DNA from: an uncultured Paracoccaceae bacterium
GTDB taxonomy: Bacteria > Pseudomonadota > Alphaproteobacteria > Rhodobacterales > Rhodobacteraceae
Direction of reading: 5' to 3'
DNA length: 64,000 nt
Assembly: GCA_947492825.1 (NCBI GenBank)
Contig: CANLNT010000002.1
Span: 256,501 to 320,500, forward strand
The number at the start of each line of letters is the position of its first letter. Within the stretch, counting starts at the first letter, position 1. This document shows positions 25,629 through 34,375 of this stretch, piece by piece. The notes below the pieces were generated by a model. The model did no database searches and had not been told where the DNA came from. It saw only the letters and a list, made by a program, of their open reading frames with translations. The translations under genes and the position numbers were made by a program.

Positions 25629-27312
25629 GTCGCAGCCCCCTTCTGTTGCGCCACCACAGCGCGGGCACCAGCAGCGCCAGCGCAAAGGGCAGCAGCGCGG
25701 CCCCGGTTTGCAGCAAGCCGTAGACACCAATCGCGCGCCTGTCACCCCCGGATGCCAGCGCCACCGCCTCTGTCGTGAGGGTCGACACACGGCCGCCACC
25801 AATCAGCAAGGTGGGCAGGTATTGCCCGACAGAGACGGCGATGCCAACGGCGGTGGCGGTCAGGATCGGGCGCAGCAGCATCGGCAGACGCACGCGCCAC
25901 AGCACCCGGTCAGGTGATCCGCCAAGGGCCGCGGCCACAGTACCGATGCGCGTGTCCCATGCGCGGAACGGGTCGGCCAATGACAAAAAGACGTACGGCA
26001 GCACAAAGACCAAATGCGCCAGCAACACCGGCCAGATGCCAACGTCCGCGCCGACCGACAAAAGCAGCGTTTGTAGACCCGGCAGAAAGGCAGTTTGCGG
26101 GATCAGTAGTGGCAAATAGAGCAGCCACATGCCGCGTGTCGTGACGCGCAGGTTGTAGCGGTATTCAGCCTCCAGACAGCCAATGGTCAGCATCAGCGCC
26201 ACGAAGGTGACACTGAGCGCGATGAGCGCGGTATCAGCCAAAGCGCCCAGCGCCGAAGGGCCGTGGCGCATCCAGTTCTTGAGCGTCGCACTATCAGGCA
26301 GGGCATCGGGAAAGCCCCAGAACCCCGCAAAGGACCAGACCGCCAGCACCGCCAGCCCCAGCAGCACCGCCAGTGCCGATGTGGTGCCAACGGCCAGCGC
26401 CGCACCGGCCACTGCGCGGTCAGCGCGGCCCCGGCCACCGGCAGCGATCCAGCGACGGCCAAGACGGGCCACAACGGTTTCGCCCAGACGCCAGGCGGCA
26501 AGTGCGCCAAGGACAAGGCCAAGTTGCAGCAAGGCGGCGGCGGCCGCTTGCAGCCGCAGGGCCAGAACCGGATCAGACATCCATTTGACGATTTGGACCG
26601 ACAGGGGCGGCGGCGTGTTGGGGCCAAGGATCACCGCCACGTCCACGACCGACATCGCATAGGCCAGCACCACATAGACCGGCAGACGGATCTGTGTATA
26701 GACGCGCGGGAACACGGTTTTCAGCCAGCCCGTGACCCGGCCATACCCCAGCGCGGCAGAGACGGCCTGCGCCCGAACCGCATCGGTTTGTCCAAGGGCC
26801 GAGAGGGTCATGAGCAGCAGAAACGGCACCTCTTTCACCACAAGGCCTGCCATCATGGTCAGCCCCCAGTGGTCCTGCACGATCAACAGATCAGGGGGTC
26901 TTTCCCAGCCAGTCAGCCCCGGTGACATCAAACGCGACACCCAGCCGGAAGGCGCGATCAGAAAGGCCAGACCAAAGGCGGCGGCGGCATGGGGCACCGA
27001 CAAAAGCGGCGAAAGGGCGCGTTCCAGCGCGCGAAACGAACGGGTGCCGGACCAGCCCGCGGTCAGCAGGGCCACGATCGTCAACGCGATCACGGTGGCC
27101 CCAATGCCGGTCAGCAGCGACAGCGTGACCGCGTGCGGCAGGCCCGGCCAATTGATCAGCGCGCGGAACGGGGCAAGGCTAGGGCCAGTTTCACCGGCGG
27201 CAGGAAAATGGCCAAAGGCGGGCAGCACCGTCCCCCAAAGCCCGGCCAAAACCGGGCCGAGCATCACCGCGAGCGTCACAAGCGGCAGGATGGGAAGCAG
27301 GGTGCGCTGCAT
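25621..27312 (-). CDS. ynjC: YnjC-type ABC transporter permease (double-length)
   Basis: A 563-aa membrane protein made of two fused permease halves, each with about six helices and an EAA-like loop (ALGYGRVTGWLKTVFPRV near residue 180; ALGGSPDRVLWRVRLPML near 470). Length and fused layout match YnjC of enteric bacteria, with which the neighbours YnjB, YnjD and YnjF also agree. The substrate is unknown; related systems import thiamine or iron. Confidence 0.85.
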   Translation of the reverse strand: MQRTLLPILPLVTLAVMLGPVLAGLWGTVLPAFGHFPAAGETGPSLAPFRALINWPGLPHAVTLSLLTGIGATVIALTIVALLTAGWSGTRSFRALERALSPLLSVPHAAAAFGLAFLIAPSGWVSRLMSPGLTGWERPPDLLIVQDHWGLTMMAGLVVKEVPFLLLMTLSALGQTDAVRAQAVSAALGYGRVTGWLKTVFPRVYTQIRLPVYVVLAYAMSVVDVAVILGPNTPPPLSVQIVKWMSDPVLALRLQAAAAALLQLGLVLGALAAWRLGETVVARLGRRWIAAGGRGRADRAVAGAALAVGTTSALAVLLGLAVLAVWSFAGFWGFPDALPDSATLKNWMRHGPSALGALADTALIALSVTFVALMLTIGCLEAEYRYNLRVTTRGMWLLYLPLLIPQTAFLPGLQTLLLSVGADVGIWPVLLAHLVFVLPYVFLSLADPFRAWDTRIGTVAAALGGSPDRVLWRVRLPMLLRPILTATAVGIAVSVGQYLPTLLIGGGRVSTLTTEAVALASGGDRRAIGVYGLLQTGAALLPFALALLVPALWWRNRRGLRHA

Positions 27313-27321
27313 GTCAGGTGG

Positions 27322-27349
27322 GCCGGGGCGGCAAGGATGCAGCCCCGGC
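27322..27349 (-). other. Hairpin between ynjB and ynjC
   Basis: GCCGGGGC/GCCCCGGC, 8-bp stem with 12-nt loop, just after the ynjB stop. A stem after a binding-protein gene usually limits readthrough and stabilises the upstream message, giving more binding protein than permease. Confidence 0.7.
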
Positions 27350-27357
27350 GAACGGAC

Positions 27358-28554
27358 TTATTGCGCCACGCCGTAGCGCTGCACCCAGTCGTCCGCAATG
27401 CGGGTCATCCAGCTGGGGTGCGGTTCTGCCTGCACGGTGCCCAACTCGGCCGGCGACAGGGTGGCGATGCCCAGTTCCAGCGCGTCAAAGGCGGCGCGGT
27501 CGTCAGCCGACAGCGCGTCCATGTTCAGCACCGTGCCATAGCCCAGAATGTTGGGGTCTTGCGCGCGGGCCTGTGCCTCTGGCGACATCAGGAAGTTGGC
27601 GACAACCATCGCACCTTCGGTGCTGCCAGAGTTATAGGGCACGGCCACAAAGGAGGCGTTGCCGATGGTCCCGCCGTCCAGCACAAAGGTGCGCACGGTG
27701 TCAGGAAGCTGGTTGTTGGCAATTGCGGCTGTCGCCTCACCGGGGCTAAAGGAAATCGCCAGATCAACCTCGCCATCTGCGATCAGTTGCAGCTGTGCGG
27801 GGCCGGTTGCGGGATAAGCGCGACCTTCGCGCCAAAGCGCTGGCGTCAGCTCGTCCAGATAGGCCCAAAGCGGCGCGGTGACGGCATCATAGTTCGCGTC
27901 CGTCGCCGGTTCGGCCAATGCAGAAGGGTCATCCAGCAGGTCAACCAGCGCCTGTTTCAGGAAGGTCGTGCCAAGGAAATCAGGGGGCTGCGGATAGGTG
28001 AAGCGCCCCGGATTGGCCTGCGCCCAGTTCAGGATCTGCACCATGTCGCCCAAGGGTTCTGCCAGATCAGCGGTGTCATGGATGAAGACAACCTGCGCCA
28101 TCGCCCAAGGGGCCTCGAACCCCTCAACCGGCACGGTGAAATCGGTCTGAACGGTCTTGCCGTCCACATCAACAAAGGCCCAGTTCGGCAGTTGCTCGGC
28201 GAAGGGGCCAAACAGCAGGTCCTGTTCCTTCATCGCAGCGAAGTTTGCGCCGTTGATCCAGATCATGTCGATTGCGCCATCGTCATCCTCGCCCGCCTGC
28301 TTTTCAGCCAGCACGCGGGTCACGGCATCTGCGGTGTCGGTCAGTTTGACGTGCTCCAGCGTGACGCCGTAATCCTCAGCCACACGGTCACCGACCCATG
28401 CGATGAAATCATTGGTGGTGGTCGACCCGCCCCATGCGTTCCAATAAACGGTCTGCCCTTCGGCGGCGGCGGTTACCGCGTCCCAGTCGGCGGGATCTGT
28501 TTGCGCCAGCGCCACGGTGGGCAGCAAGGCAGCAAGGTAAGCGAGGTGTTTCAT
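27358..28554 (-). CDS. ynjB: YnjB-type ABC transporter substrate-binding protein
   Basis: A 398-aa periplasmic binding protein with signal peptide MKHLAYLAALLPTVALAQ (cleavage after ALA). The mature start WDAVTAAAEGQTVYWNAWGG, then IDMIWINGANFAAMKEQDLLFGP and the C-terminal PSWMTRIADDWVQRYGV, are characteristic of the YnjB family. It lies upstream of ynjC and ynjD and 12 nt after ynjF. The ligand is not known. Confidence 0.88.
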   Translation of the reverse strand: MKHLAYLAALLPTVALAQTDPADWDAVTAAAEGQTVYWNAWGGSTTTNDFIAWVGDRVAEDYGVTLEHVKLTDTADAVTRVLAEKQAGEDDDGAIDMIWINGANFAAMKEQDLLFGPFAEQLPNWAFVDVDGKTVQTDFTVPVEGFEAPWAMAQVVFIHDTADLAEPLGDMVQILNWAQANPGRFTYPQPPDFLGTTFLKQALVDLLDDPSALAEPATDANYDAVTAPLWAYLDELTPALWREGRAYPATGPAQLQLIADGEVDLAISFSPGEATAAIANNQLPDTVRTFVLDGGTIGNASFVAVPYNSGSTEGAMVVANFLMSPEAQARAQDPNILGYGTVLNMDALSADDRAAFDALELGIATLSPAELGTVQAEPHPSWMTRIADDWVQRYGVAQ

Positions 28555-28566
28555 CTGAGTGGTCCT

Positions 28567-29175
28567 TCAGTCTTGGAAAATCTGACGCGCGCCCCAGATG
28601 CGCAGGCCAGCGGTGGCAAAGCACAGCAGACCAAACACCCAGGACAGCGCGGGAAAGGCGGCAGGGAAGAGGCACAGGAGGACGAAAAAGACGATGGTCT
28701 CTGTCCCCTCAAGAATGCCGTTTGAGTAGTAAAGCGATTTCTGGCCCTGTGCTGTGGTTTGCATGTCGCGCTTTTCCGCGAGGATCGCAAAGCCCAGAAA
28801 GCTGGTGCCATTGACGTAGAACGCGGTTAGCAGAAAGGCCCCTGCCGCCCCGTTGGCAGCCGGGTCATTCAGGACAAAGGCCAAGGGCACAGCACCGTAG
28901 AACAGAAAGTCAGCAGCGATATCAAGGTATCCGCCAAAGTCGGTTTTGCGCGTGGCGCGCGCCACGGCCCCATCCAAGCCATCCGCAATCCGGCTTGCCA
29001 GAAGCGGGATCAGCGCCAGCGCAAACCAGCCCAGCCAGATGCAAAGCGCCGCGATCAGACCAAGGGCAAGGCCGACCAGTGTGACGCCATCCGCTGACCA
29101 GCCACGGCCCGCCAACTGCTGACCAATGCGGTTCAGCGGCGGGTCGATGATCTGGCGGGCTGCACGGTCAAGCAT
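28567..29175 (-). CDS. ynjF: YnjF-type CDP-alcohol phosphatidyltransferase
   Basis: A 202-aa membrane enzyme. The CDP-alcohol motif D-G-x2-A-R-x8-G-x3-D-x3-D is present as DGLDGAVARATRKTDFGGYLDIAAD (~66-90, given in part). The start at 29175 (MLDRAARQIIDPPLN) matches enteric YnjF, which also begins MLDR; the longer reading frame is rejected. YnjF sits with ynjBCD in E. coli as here, so a conserved unit joins a lipid-type transferase and this importer. The product lipid is unknown. Confidence 0.87.
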   Translation of the reverse strand: MLDRAARQIIDPPLNRIGQQLAGRGWSADGVTLVGLALGLIAALCIWLGWFALALIPLLASRIADGLDGAVARATRKTDFGGYLDIAADFLFYGAVPLAFVLNDPAANGAAGAFLLTAFYVNGTSFLGFAILAEKRDMQTTAQGQKSLYYSNGILEGTETIVFFVLLCLFPAAFPALSWVFGLLCFATAGLRIWGARQIFQD

Positions 29176-29249
29176 GTCGGGGCGTCCAAGGTTTCGCGGT
29201 CTTGTCACCCATACCCGCGCTTCGCGCAATCGCCTTGACGCTTTCGTGA

Positions 29250-31259
29250 CTAGCCTGTCGCAATCCGGGGTCGCCCCGATGCGGTCACCCGCAGGGTGGC
29301 GCTGACGAACATGGTCCGGCCCTCGATCTGGGCATCATGCACATCGCGGGTGGTGCTGATCCGCGGGGCCATGACCCCGGCGGCCTGCGCCCGCGCGGTG
29401 GCATCATCGGTCAGTGCGGCCTCAAGCGCGGCAAAGGCTGCGTCTTGATCAGCAAAGTCTTGCGGCCCGGTGGTCAGATGAGCCACGAACCGGCCCGCAC
29501 TGGGTGCGGTCACCGTGCCTTCGGCTTGCATCCGTACCTGCCCGACCACCGCACCAATGGCATTGGCCACATCCGCATGGTCCGGCACGATCATCTTCGT
29601 GCCCAGCCGCTTCCCCACCGGGCCATAGTAGGACGCAGCAGAGGCACCGAGACCAATCACCGGCAAGCCCAACCGCAGGGTGGTTTCCACGATGCCCCGG
29701 TGCCGGTCCAACCCCGCGACGGTCAGCGGATGCGTCGCCAGCACATCTGATGTGCGGTCAAAGTCGCGCGCGTCTTCGGCAAAAGCGGCCTCAAGCAGGC
29801 AATCCACCGTTTGCGCGGTCACCTGATCCACGATCCGCCGCGCCAAAGTTTCGGCATCCGGCGCGACCCGGTCACCGGCCCCGGTGCGTTTGCGTGCAAA
29901 AAGCGCCAGCGCCTTTTGTGCGGCTTCTGCATCCCAGACTGCGACCAGCCCCAGCACATGGGCTGCGTCCGAGGGGGTCACACCGGCCACGATCACCATA
30001 CCGCGCGTCACCAACCGGGTCAGGGCCGGCCCTTCGATCCGGCTGGTGACCACATGGCCGACCCGTGCGGGGCCATCGGCCAGCCTTGCGGCCACCGCCG
30101 CCTCGCGCGGGTCAAGGCCTGTCGGCACCTCACCGGTCCACAGCGGGATCGCAAACTGCCCACCATCCGTGGCAGGCGCGTCCTGCGCCAGCGCCCGGTC
30201 CAACGTGTCATGCACCAGTGCCGGGTGGTCCCGCGCCAAAAGCGCGACGGGCATCAACCGGCGCGGCCCCAGCCGCAGCCCGCCTGCCAACCCCTCAACC
30301 AAATGCACAGCACTGTCACCACCCAGACCTGTGGTGCGCATCGCCACCGCCTCGACCATCGTGCGATAGGCCCCGACCCTTGCGCCCGCAGGATCAATCG
30401 CGGGCCTGCCGCCGCGCAACAGACAGACATCTGTCGTCGTCCCGCCAATATCGCTGACCAGCGCATCCGCCACCCCCGTCAGCCACCCGGCCCCGGCGAT
30501 CGACGCCGCAGGCCCGCTGAGGATCGTCTCAATCGGGCGTTCGCGCGCCAGGTTGGCCGGGATCAGCGCACCATCACCGCGCACGACCATCAGGCGGGCG
30601 GTGATGCCAATCGTCACCAGATGCGCCTCGCAAGCGCCGATCAGCCCGTCGATCATCCCGATAAGCCGCGCGTTCAGCACAGCGGTCAGCGCCCGTTTCG
30701 GCCCGCCCAGTGCGGACGACAGCTCATGACTACACGTCACGGGCAGCCCGGTGCGTGCGCGGATCAGGTCGCGCGCGGCCACCTCGTGCGCGGGGTTGCG
30801 CGTTGCGAAATGCGCGGCAATCGCAAAGCCGGTGACACCCGCATCCAACCCGTCCAACGCCGCGCCAAGCGCGTCCAGTTCCAGCGGGGTCACCTCTGCA
30901 CCGGCATGGCTATGCCCGCCGGGCAGCACGATCACCGGGTCCCCGGCCAAGGCATCACGCAGGCCCGCGCGGTCCAGCTCACCAGAGGCAAACCCGATAA
31001 ACACCAGCGCGACGCGCCCGCCCTGCCCTTCGACCAGTGCATTTGTCGCAAGCGTCGTGGACAGCGACACCATCGCCACGTCCGCCGTGGACACGCCCGC
31101 CCCGGCGATGGCCGCATCAATCGCAGCCCCTACGCCCAGCGCCAGATCAGGCCGCGTGGTTAAGGCCTTGGCCTTGGCCAATACCCGATCGCTGACCTCG
31201 TCCAGCACCACCGCATCGGTGTATGTCCCGCCGGTATCGACGCCCAACAGCAACGCCAT
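29250..31259 (-). CDS. Hydantoinase/oxoprolinase family protein (HyuA-like)
   Basis: A 669-aa ATP-dependent hydantoinase A/5-oxoprolinase subunit-type protein. The start at 31259 gives MALLLGVDTGGTYTDAVVLD, the actin-like phosphate-binding motif. The central VSDIGGTTTDVCLLRGGRPAI is the second nucleotide-binding site. The partner HyuB gene is absent from the window. It lies downstream of the pyrimidine operon, past a terminator, so it may act on a cyclic amide or hydantoin by itself. Substrate not determinable. Confidence 0.87.
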   Translation of the reverse strand: MALLLGVDTGGTYTDAVVLDEVSDRVLAKAKALTTRPDLALGVGAAIDAAIAGAGVSTADVAMVSLSTTLATNALVEGQGGRVALVFIGFASGELDRAGLRDALAGDPVIVLPGGHSHAGAEVTPLELDALGAALDGLDAGVTGFAIAAHFATRNPAHEVAARDLIRARTGLPVTCSHELSSALGGPKRALTAVLNARLIGMIDGLIGACEAHLVTIGITARLMVVRGDGALIPANLARERPIETILSGPAASIAGAGWLTGVADALVSDIGGTTTDVCLLRGGRPAIDPAGARVGAYRTMVEAVAMRTTGLGGDSAVHLVEGLAGGLRLGPRRLMPVALLARDHPALVHDTLDRALAQDAPATDGGQFAIPLWTGEVPTGLDPREAAVAARLADGPARVGHVVTSRIEGPALTRLVTRGMVIVAGVTPSDAAHVLGLVAVWDAEAAQKALALFARKRTGAGDRVAPDAETLARRIVDQVTAQTVDCLLEAAFAEDARDFDRTSDVLATHPLTVAGLDRHRGIVETTLRLGLPVIGLGASAASYYGPVGKRLGTKMIVPDHADVANAIGAVVGQVRMQAEGTVTAPSAGRFVAHLTTGPQDFADQDAAFAALEAALTDDATARAQAAGVMAPRISTTRDVHDAQIEGRTMFVSATLRVTASGRPRIATG

Positions 31260-31330
31260 CCACAGCCTCCTCTTTGCGCCGCAGATAGCCAAAGCCGCCG
31301 CACCCCGACCACCCAAAACCGACGCTCACT

Positions 31331-31364
31331 CTTTCTTTTGAACATAAATATGCCCGCCGGAGGC
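31331..31364 (+). repeat. Short dispersed repeat, copy a
   Basis: CTTTCTTTTGAACATAAATA followed by TGCCCGCCGGAGGC. Shares its layout with copies at 34252, 43123, 48141 (inverted), 48331 and 59025. Confidence 0.8.
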
Positions 31365-31381
31365 TCCCTTCGCACGCAAAA

Positions 31382-31405
31382 CGCCCCGCCGTTTCCAGCG
31401 GGGCG
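31382..31405 (-). terminator. Terminator of the pyrimidine ABC operon
   Basis: CGCCCCGC/GCGGGGCG, 8-bp stem with 8-nt loop, followed on the minus strand by TTTT. It lies 33 nt after the substrate-binding-protein stop, a standard intrinsic terminator separating this operon from the HyuA-like gene. Confidence 0.85.
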
Positions 31406-31437
31406 CTCATGCAGGTGGGCCATGTGCCCGCCCGGGC

Positions 31438-32433
31438 TTAGTTCAAAGCAGCATCCGTAATCTCGCTGGTCCACGCACCCTCTGGCTGCATGGTGATCAC
31501 CGGGTCAGAGCCACCGGCCAGAAGCGTATCCACCGTGCGCTGGAAATCAGCCTCATCCAGCGCGCCATTTGACCCTGCGGTCAGCTTGGCAATCTCGCCC
31601 ATCATGCGGACCTGATGCGCCTCTGTCTGGGCACCGGTTTCGTCGTAGTCCAGCACAATGGCTGCGGCCTCTTCCGGGTTGGCCTCAGCATCTTTCCAGC
31701 CCTTCATAGAGGCGCGGACAAAGCGCACCATCTTGTCAACGAACACCGGATCCTCAAGGTTCTCTTCCAGCGCATAGATGCCATCTTCCAGCGTCGCCAC
31801 GCCCTGCTCTTCATATTTGAAGGTCACAAGTTCATCTTCGCTGACGCCTGCATCCAAAACCTGACCATATTCGTTGTAGGTCATGGTCGAGATACAATCC
31901 GCCTGCCGCTGCAACAGCGGGTCAACGTTGAACCCCTGCTTCAGCACCGTCACACCGTCTTCACCACCATCGGTCGAAATGCCTTCCTGGCTCATCCACG
32001 ACAGGAACGGATATTCGTTGCCAAAGAACCAGACGCCAATGGTCTTGCCCTTGAAGTCCGCGACGCTCTCAATCCCGGTATCTTTCCAGCAGGTCAGCAT
32101 CAGACCAGAAGTCTTGAACGGCTGGGCGATGTTCACCACCGGCAAGCCCTTTTCACGAGCGGCCAGTGCCGATGGCATCCAGTTCAACATCACATCAGCG
32201 CCGCCGCCTGCCAGCACCTGTGGCGGGGCAATATCAGGACCACCGGGCAGGATCGTGACGTTCAGGCCTTCTTCTTCGTAGAAGCCTTTTTCGAGCGCCA
32301 CATAGTAGCCTGCAAACTGCGCCTGCGTGACCCACTGCAATTGCAGTGTCACATCATTGGCATGGGCATCGGCCTGCGCCATCCCTGCTGTGCCTGCGGC
32401 CAATGCCGCTGCCATCATCAGTTTCTTCATCAT
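31438..32433 (-). CDS. ABC transporter substrate-binding protein, NMT1/ThiY-like (pyrimidine uptake)
   Basis: A 331-aa binding protein. The start at 32433 (MMKKLMMAAALAAGTAGMAQ) has GGGAGA upstream and gives a signal peptide ending AQA. The mature part begins DVTLQLQWVTQAQFAGYYVA, with EEGLNVTILPGGPD and WMPSALAAREKGLPVVNIAQ, which is the NMT1/THI5-like family that binds pyrimidines and precursors. It is last gene of an operon with two permeases, an ATPase and dihydropyrimidinase, so uracil, thymine or a dihydropyrimidine is the likely ligand. Confidence 0.88.
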   Translation of the reverse strand: MMKKLMMAAALAAGTAGMAQADAHANDVTLQLQWVTQAQFAGYYVALEKGFYEEEGLNVTILPGGPDIAPPQVLAGGGADVMLNWMPSALAAREKGLPVVNIAQPFKTSGLMLTCWKDTGIESVADFKGKTIGVWFFGNEYPFLSWMSQEGISTDGGEDGVTVLKQGFNVDPLLQRQADCISTMTYNEYGQVLDAGVSEDELVTFKYEEQGVATLEDGIYALEENLEDPVFVDKMVRFVRASMKGWKDAEANPEEAAAIVLDYDETGAQTEAHQVRMMGEIAKLTAGSNGALDEADFQRTVDTLLAGGSDPVITMQPEGAWTSEITDAALN

Positions 32434-32456
32434 TATCTTTCTCCCTTTGGTTATCG

Positions 32457-33293
32457 TTAATGTCGTTGGCTCCGCTGTGACGGATGCCAAAATGTCAGGG
32501 CGCGTTCCGCCAGTGTCAGCAGCCCATAGAACAGGCTGCCCGCAAGGGCGGCGACCACGATCACAGCCCAAACCATATCAAGGCTCAACTGCCCCAGCGA
32601 GGCGTTGATACGGAACCCAAGGCCGGTGGTGGGCGAGCCAAAGAACTCTGCCACGATTGCCCCCACAAGTGACAGCGTTGCCGCAATTTTCAGCCCGTTG
32701 AAGATAAACGGCAAGGCCGCAGGCAGGCGCAGGCGGAACAATGTCTGCAAATAGCTGGCCCCATAGGTCCGCATTAGGTCGCGCTGCATCGCGGTGGTAT
32801 CGGCCAACCCCGCGACCGTGTTCACCAGCATCGGAAAGAACACCATAATCACGACCACAGCCGCCTTGGACTGCCAGTCAAAGCCGAACCACATCACCAT
32901 GATGGGCGCGACCCCGACAATCGGCAAGGCGGCCATGAAATTCGCAATTGGCATCAGCCCGCGCTGCAGGAATCCGTACCGGTCCACCAGCACCGCCACC
33001 ACAAGCGCGGCAATCACCCCCATGATGTACCCGCCCAACGCGCCTTTCAGGATTGTCTGCACAAAGTCCGCCCAAAGGATCGGAATGTTGCCTGCAAAGG
33101 TCTCAGCCACTTCGGTGGGTGCCGGCAGGATCACCTTGTCCACGCCAAGGCCGCGCACCAGCAATTGCCAGACCACGATGATGGTCAGGCCAAAGATCAG
33201 CGGCACCAAAACCCGCGCGCCGCGCCCGGCCAGCCAAACGTTCGCGGCCCAGGCGACGGCCCATAACACCAAGGCGGACAGCACCAGCATCAC
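32457..33293 (-). CDS. ABC transporter permease 2 (pyrimidine uptake)
   Basis: A 278-aa inner-membrane permease with about six to seven helices. The EAA loop is RTYGASYLQTLFRLRLPAALPF (near residues 173-194). It belongs to the SsuC/TauC/ThiX family of nitrate-taurine-type permeases. It overlaps permease 1 by 4 nt, and the binding protein follows 23 nt downstream. The two permeases probably form a heterodimeric channel. Confidence 0.9.
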   Translation of the reverse strand: MMLVLSALVLWAVAWAANVWLAGRGARVLVPLIFGLTIIVVWQLLVRGLGVDKVILPAPTEVAETFAGNIPILWADFVQTILKGALGGYIMGVIAALVVAVLVDRYGFLQRGLMPIANFMAALPIVGVAPIMVMWFGFDWQSKAAVVVIMVFFPMLVNTVAGLADTTAMQRDLMRTYGASYLQTLFRLRLPAALPFIFNGLKIAATLSLVGAIVAEFFGSPTTGLGFRINASLGQLSLDMVWAVIVVAALAGSLFYGLLTLAERALTFWHPSQRSQRH

Positions 33294-34240
33294 GGCTGCA
33301 CCCCCATCGCGTGCAGCGTGCGCCGCTCAACCCAGCCAATGAACCAGACCAGAAACGCCGCCAGCAGGGCTGCCACAAAAAGCGCCGCCCAGATCTGCTC
33401 GGTCTGGCCATAATAACTGCCGCCCAACATCCGCGCTCCAAGGCCACCGCGCTGCACCGGCAACTCGCCCACAATCGCGCCCACCAAAGACGCGGCAATC
33501 CCGATCTTGAGCGAGGCAAAAAGATAAGGCACAGAGGCCGGCAACCGCAGCTTCCAGAACGTATCGGATTTGCTCGCGTTATAAGTCCGCATCAGGTCCA
33601 ACTGCATGTGATCCGGCGCGCGCAGCCCCTTCACCATACCCACGACAACCGGAAAGAACGACAAATAGGCCGAGATTACCGCCTTGGCGAAAAGCCCCGG
33701 CAGCCCGACCGAATACAGCACCACGATGATCATCGGCGCGAGTGCGACAATCGGAATGGTCTGGCTGATGATCGCCCAAGGCATCACGCTCATGTCCATC
33801 ACGCGGCTGTAGACGATGCCCACCGCCAGCAACACGCCCGCCAGCGCACCAATCACAAAGCCCAGCGTCGTCGCCCCCAGCGTCACCCCACCGTGATAGA
33901 TCAACGACCGGTTCGACAAGCTGCCTGACCGCACGATCCCACGCCGCCCGGTGGTCTCTTCCACCCAGGTACTGTCCCACAACTCGGTCACTACCTGGTG
34001 CGGGGCAGGTAGACGCGACCGTTCCGATGACCACGTGGCCCCCAGATGCTCCAGATTGGCAAAGACCAACCCCCACCGCCCCGCGTCGCGCCGCTCTGCG
34101 GCAGAGGCCGGTTCAATCACCGCCCCGTCCCGCTCTGCCTGGGTCAGCACCTCTTTGACGTTCATCGGAATGGCCGCCGCATACCACAGCGCCAGGATCG
34201 CCAGCAAAACCGCCACCACAGGTCCGACGCGGCCCCTCAT
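33290..34240 (-). CDS. ABC transporter permease 1 (pyrimidine uptake)
   Basis: A 316-aa permease of the same family with a longer N-terminus. The start at 34240 (MRGRVGPVVAVLLAILALWY) begins with a membrane anchor. A ~75-residue periplasmic insert (ERRDAGRWGLVFANLEHLGA and following) precedes the core, and the EAA loop is RTYNASKSDTFWKLRLPASVPY. It is separated from the ATPase gene by 135 bp carrying dispersed repeat copy b and two hairpins. Confidence 0.9.
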   Translation of the reverse strand: MRGRVGPVVAVLLAILALWYAAAIPMNVKEVLTQAERDGAVIEPASAAERRDAGRWGLVFANLEHLGATWSSERSRLPAPHQVVTELWDSTWVEETTGRRGIVRSGSLSNRSLIYHGGVTLGATTLGFVIGALAGVLLAVGIVYSRVMDMSVMPWAIISQTIPIVALAPMIIVVLYSVGLPGLFAKAVISAYLSFFPVVVGMVKGLRAPDHMQLDLMRTYNASKSDTFWKLRLPASVPYLFASLKIGIAASLVGAIVGELPVQRGGLGARMLGGSYYGQTEQIWAALFVAALLAAFLVWFIGWVERRTLHAMGVQP

Positions 34241-34251
34241 GCGCGACCTCG

Positions 34252-34337
34252 TTTTTCTTTTGAATGCAAATATGCCCGCCGGAGGCACAGCGCGGCGCAG
34301 CCGCGCTGCCCCCTCAGGCCGAGACCTCTGGTCTCGG
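34252..34337. repeat. Dispersed repeat copy b with two hairpins, inside the operon
   Basis: The repeat core TTTTTCTTTTGAATGCAAAT followed by ATGCCCGCCGGAGGC (34252-34286) is followed by CAGCGCGGC/GCCGCGCTG with loop GCA (34288-34308) and CCGAGACC/GGTCTCGG with loop TCT (34319-34337). It sits between the ATPase and permease 1 genes and could form stable RNA stems in the operon transcript. Confidence 0.8.
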
Positions 34338-34375
34338 GGGAGGCGGGCGGGCATACCGTGGGAAGGCAGCGCTGG

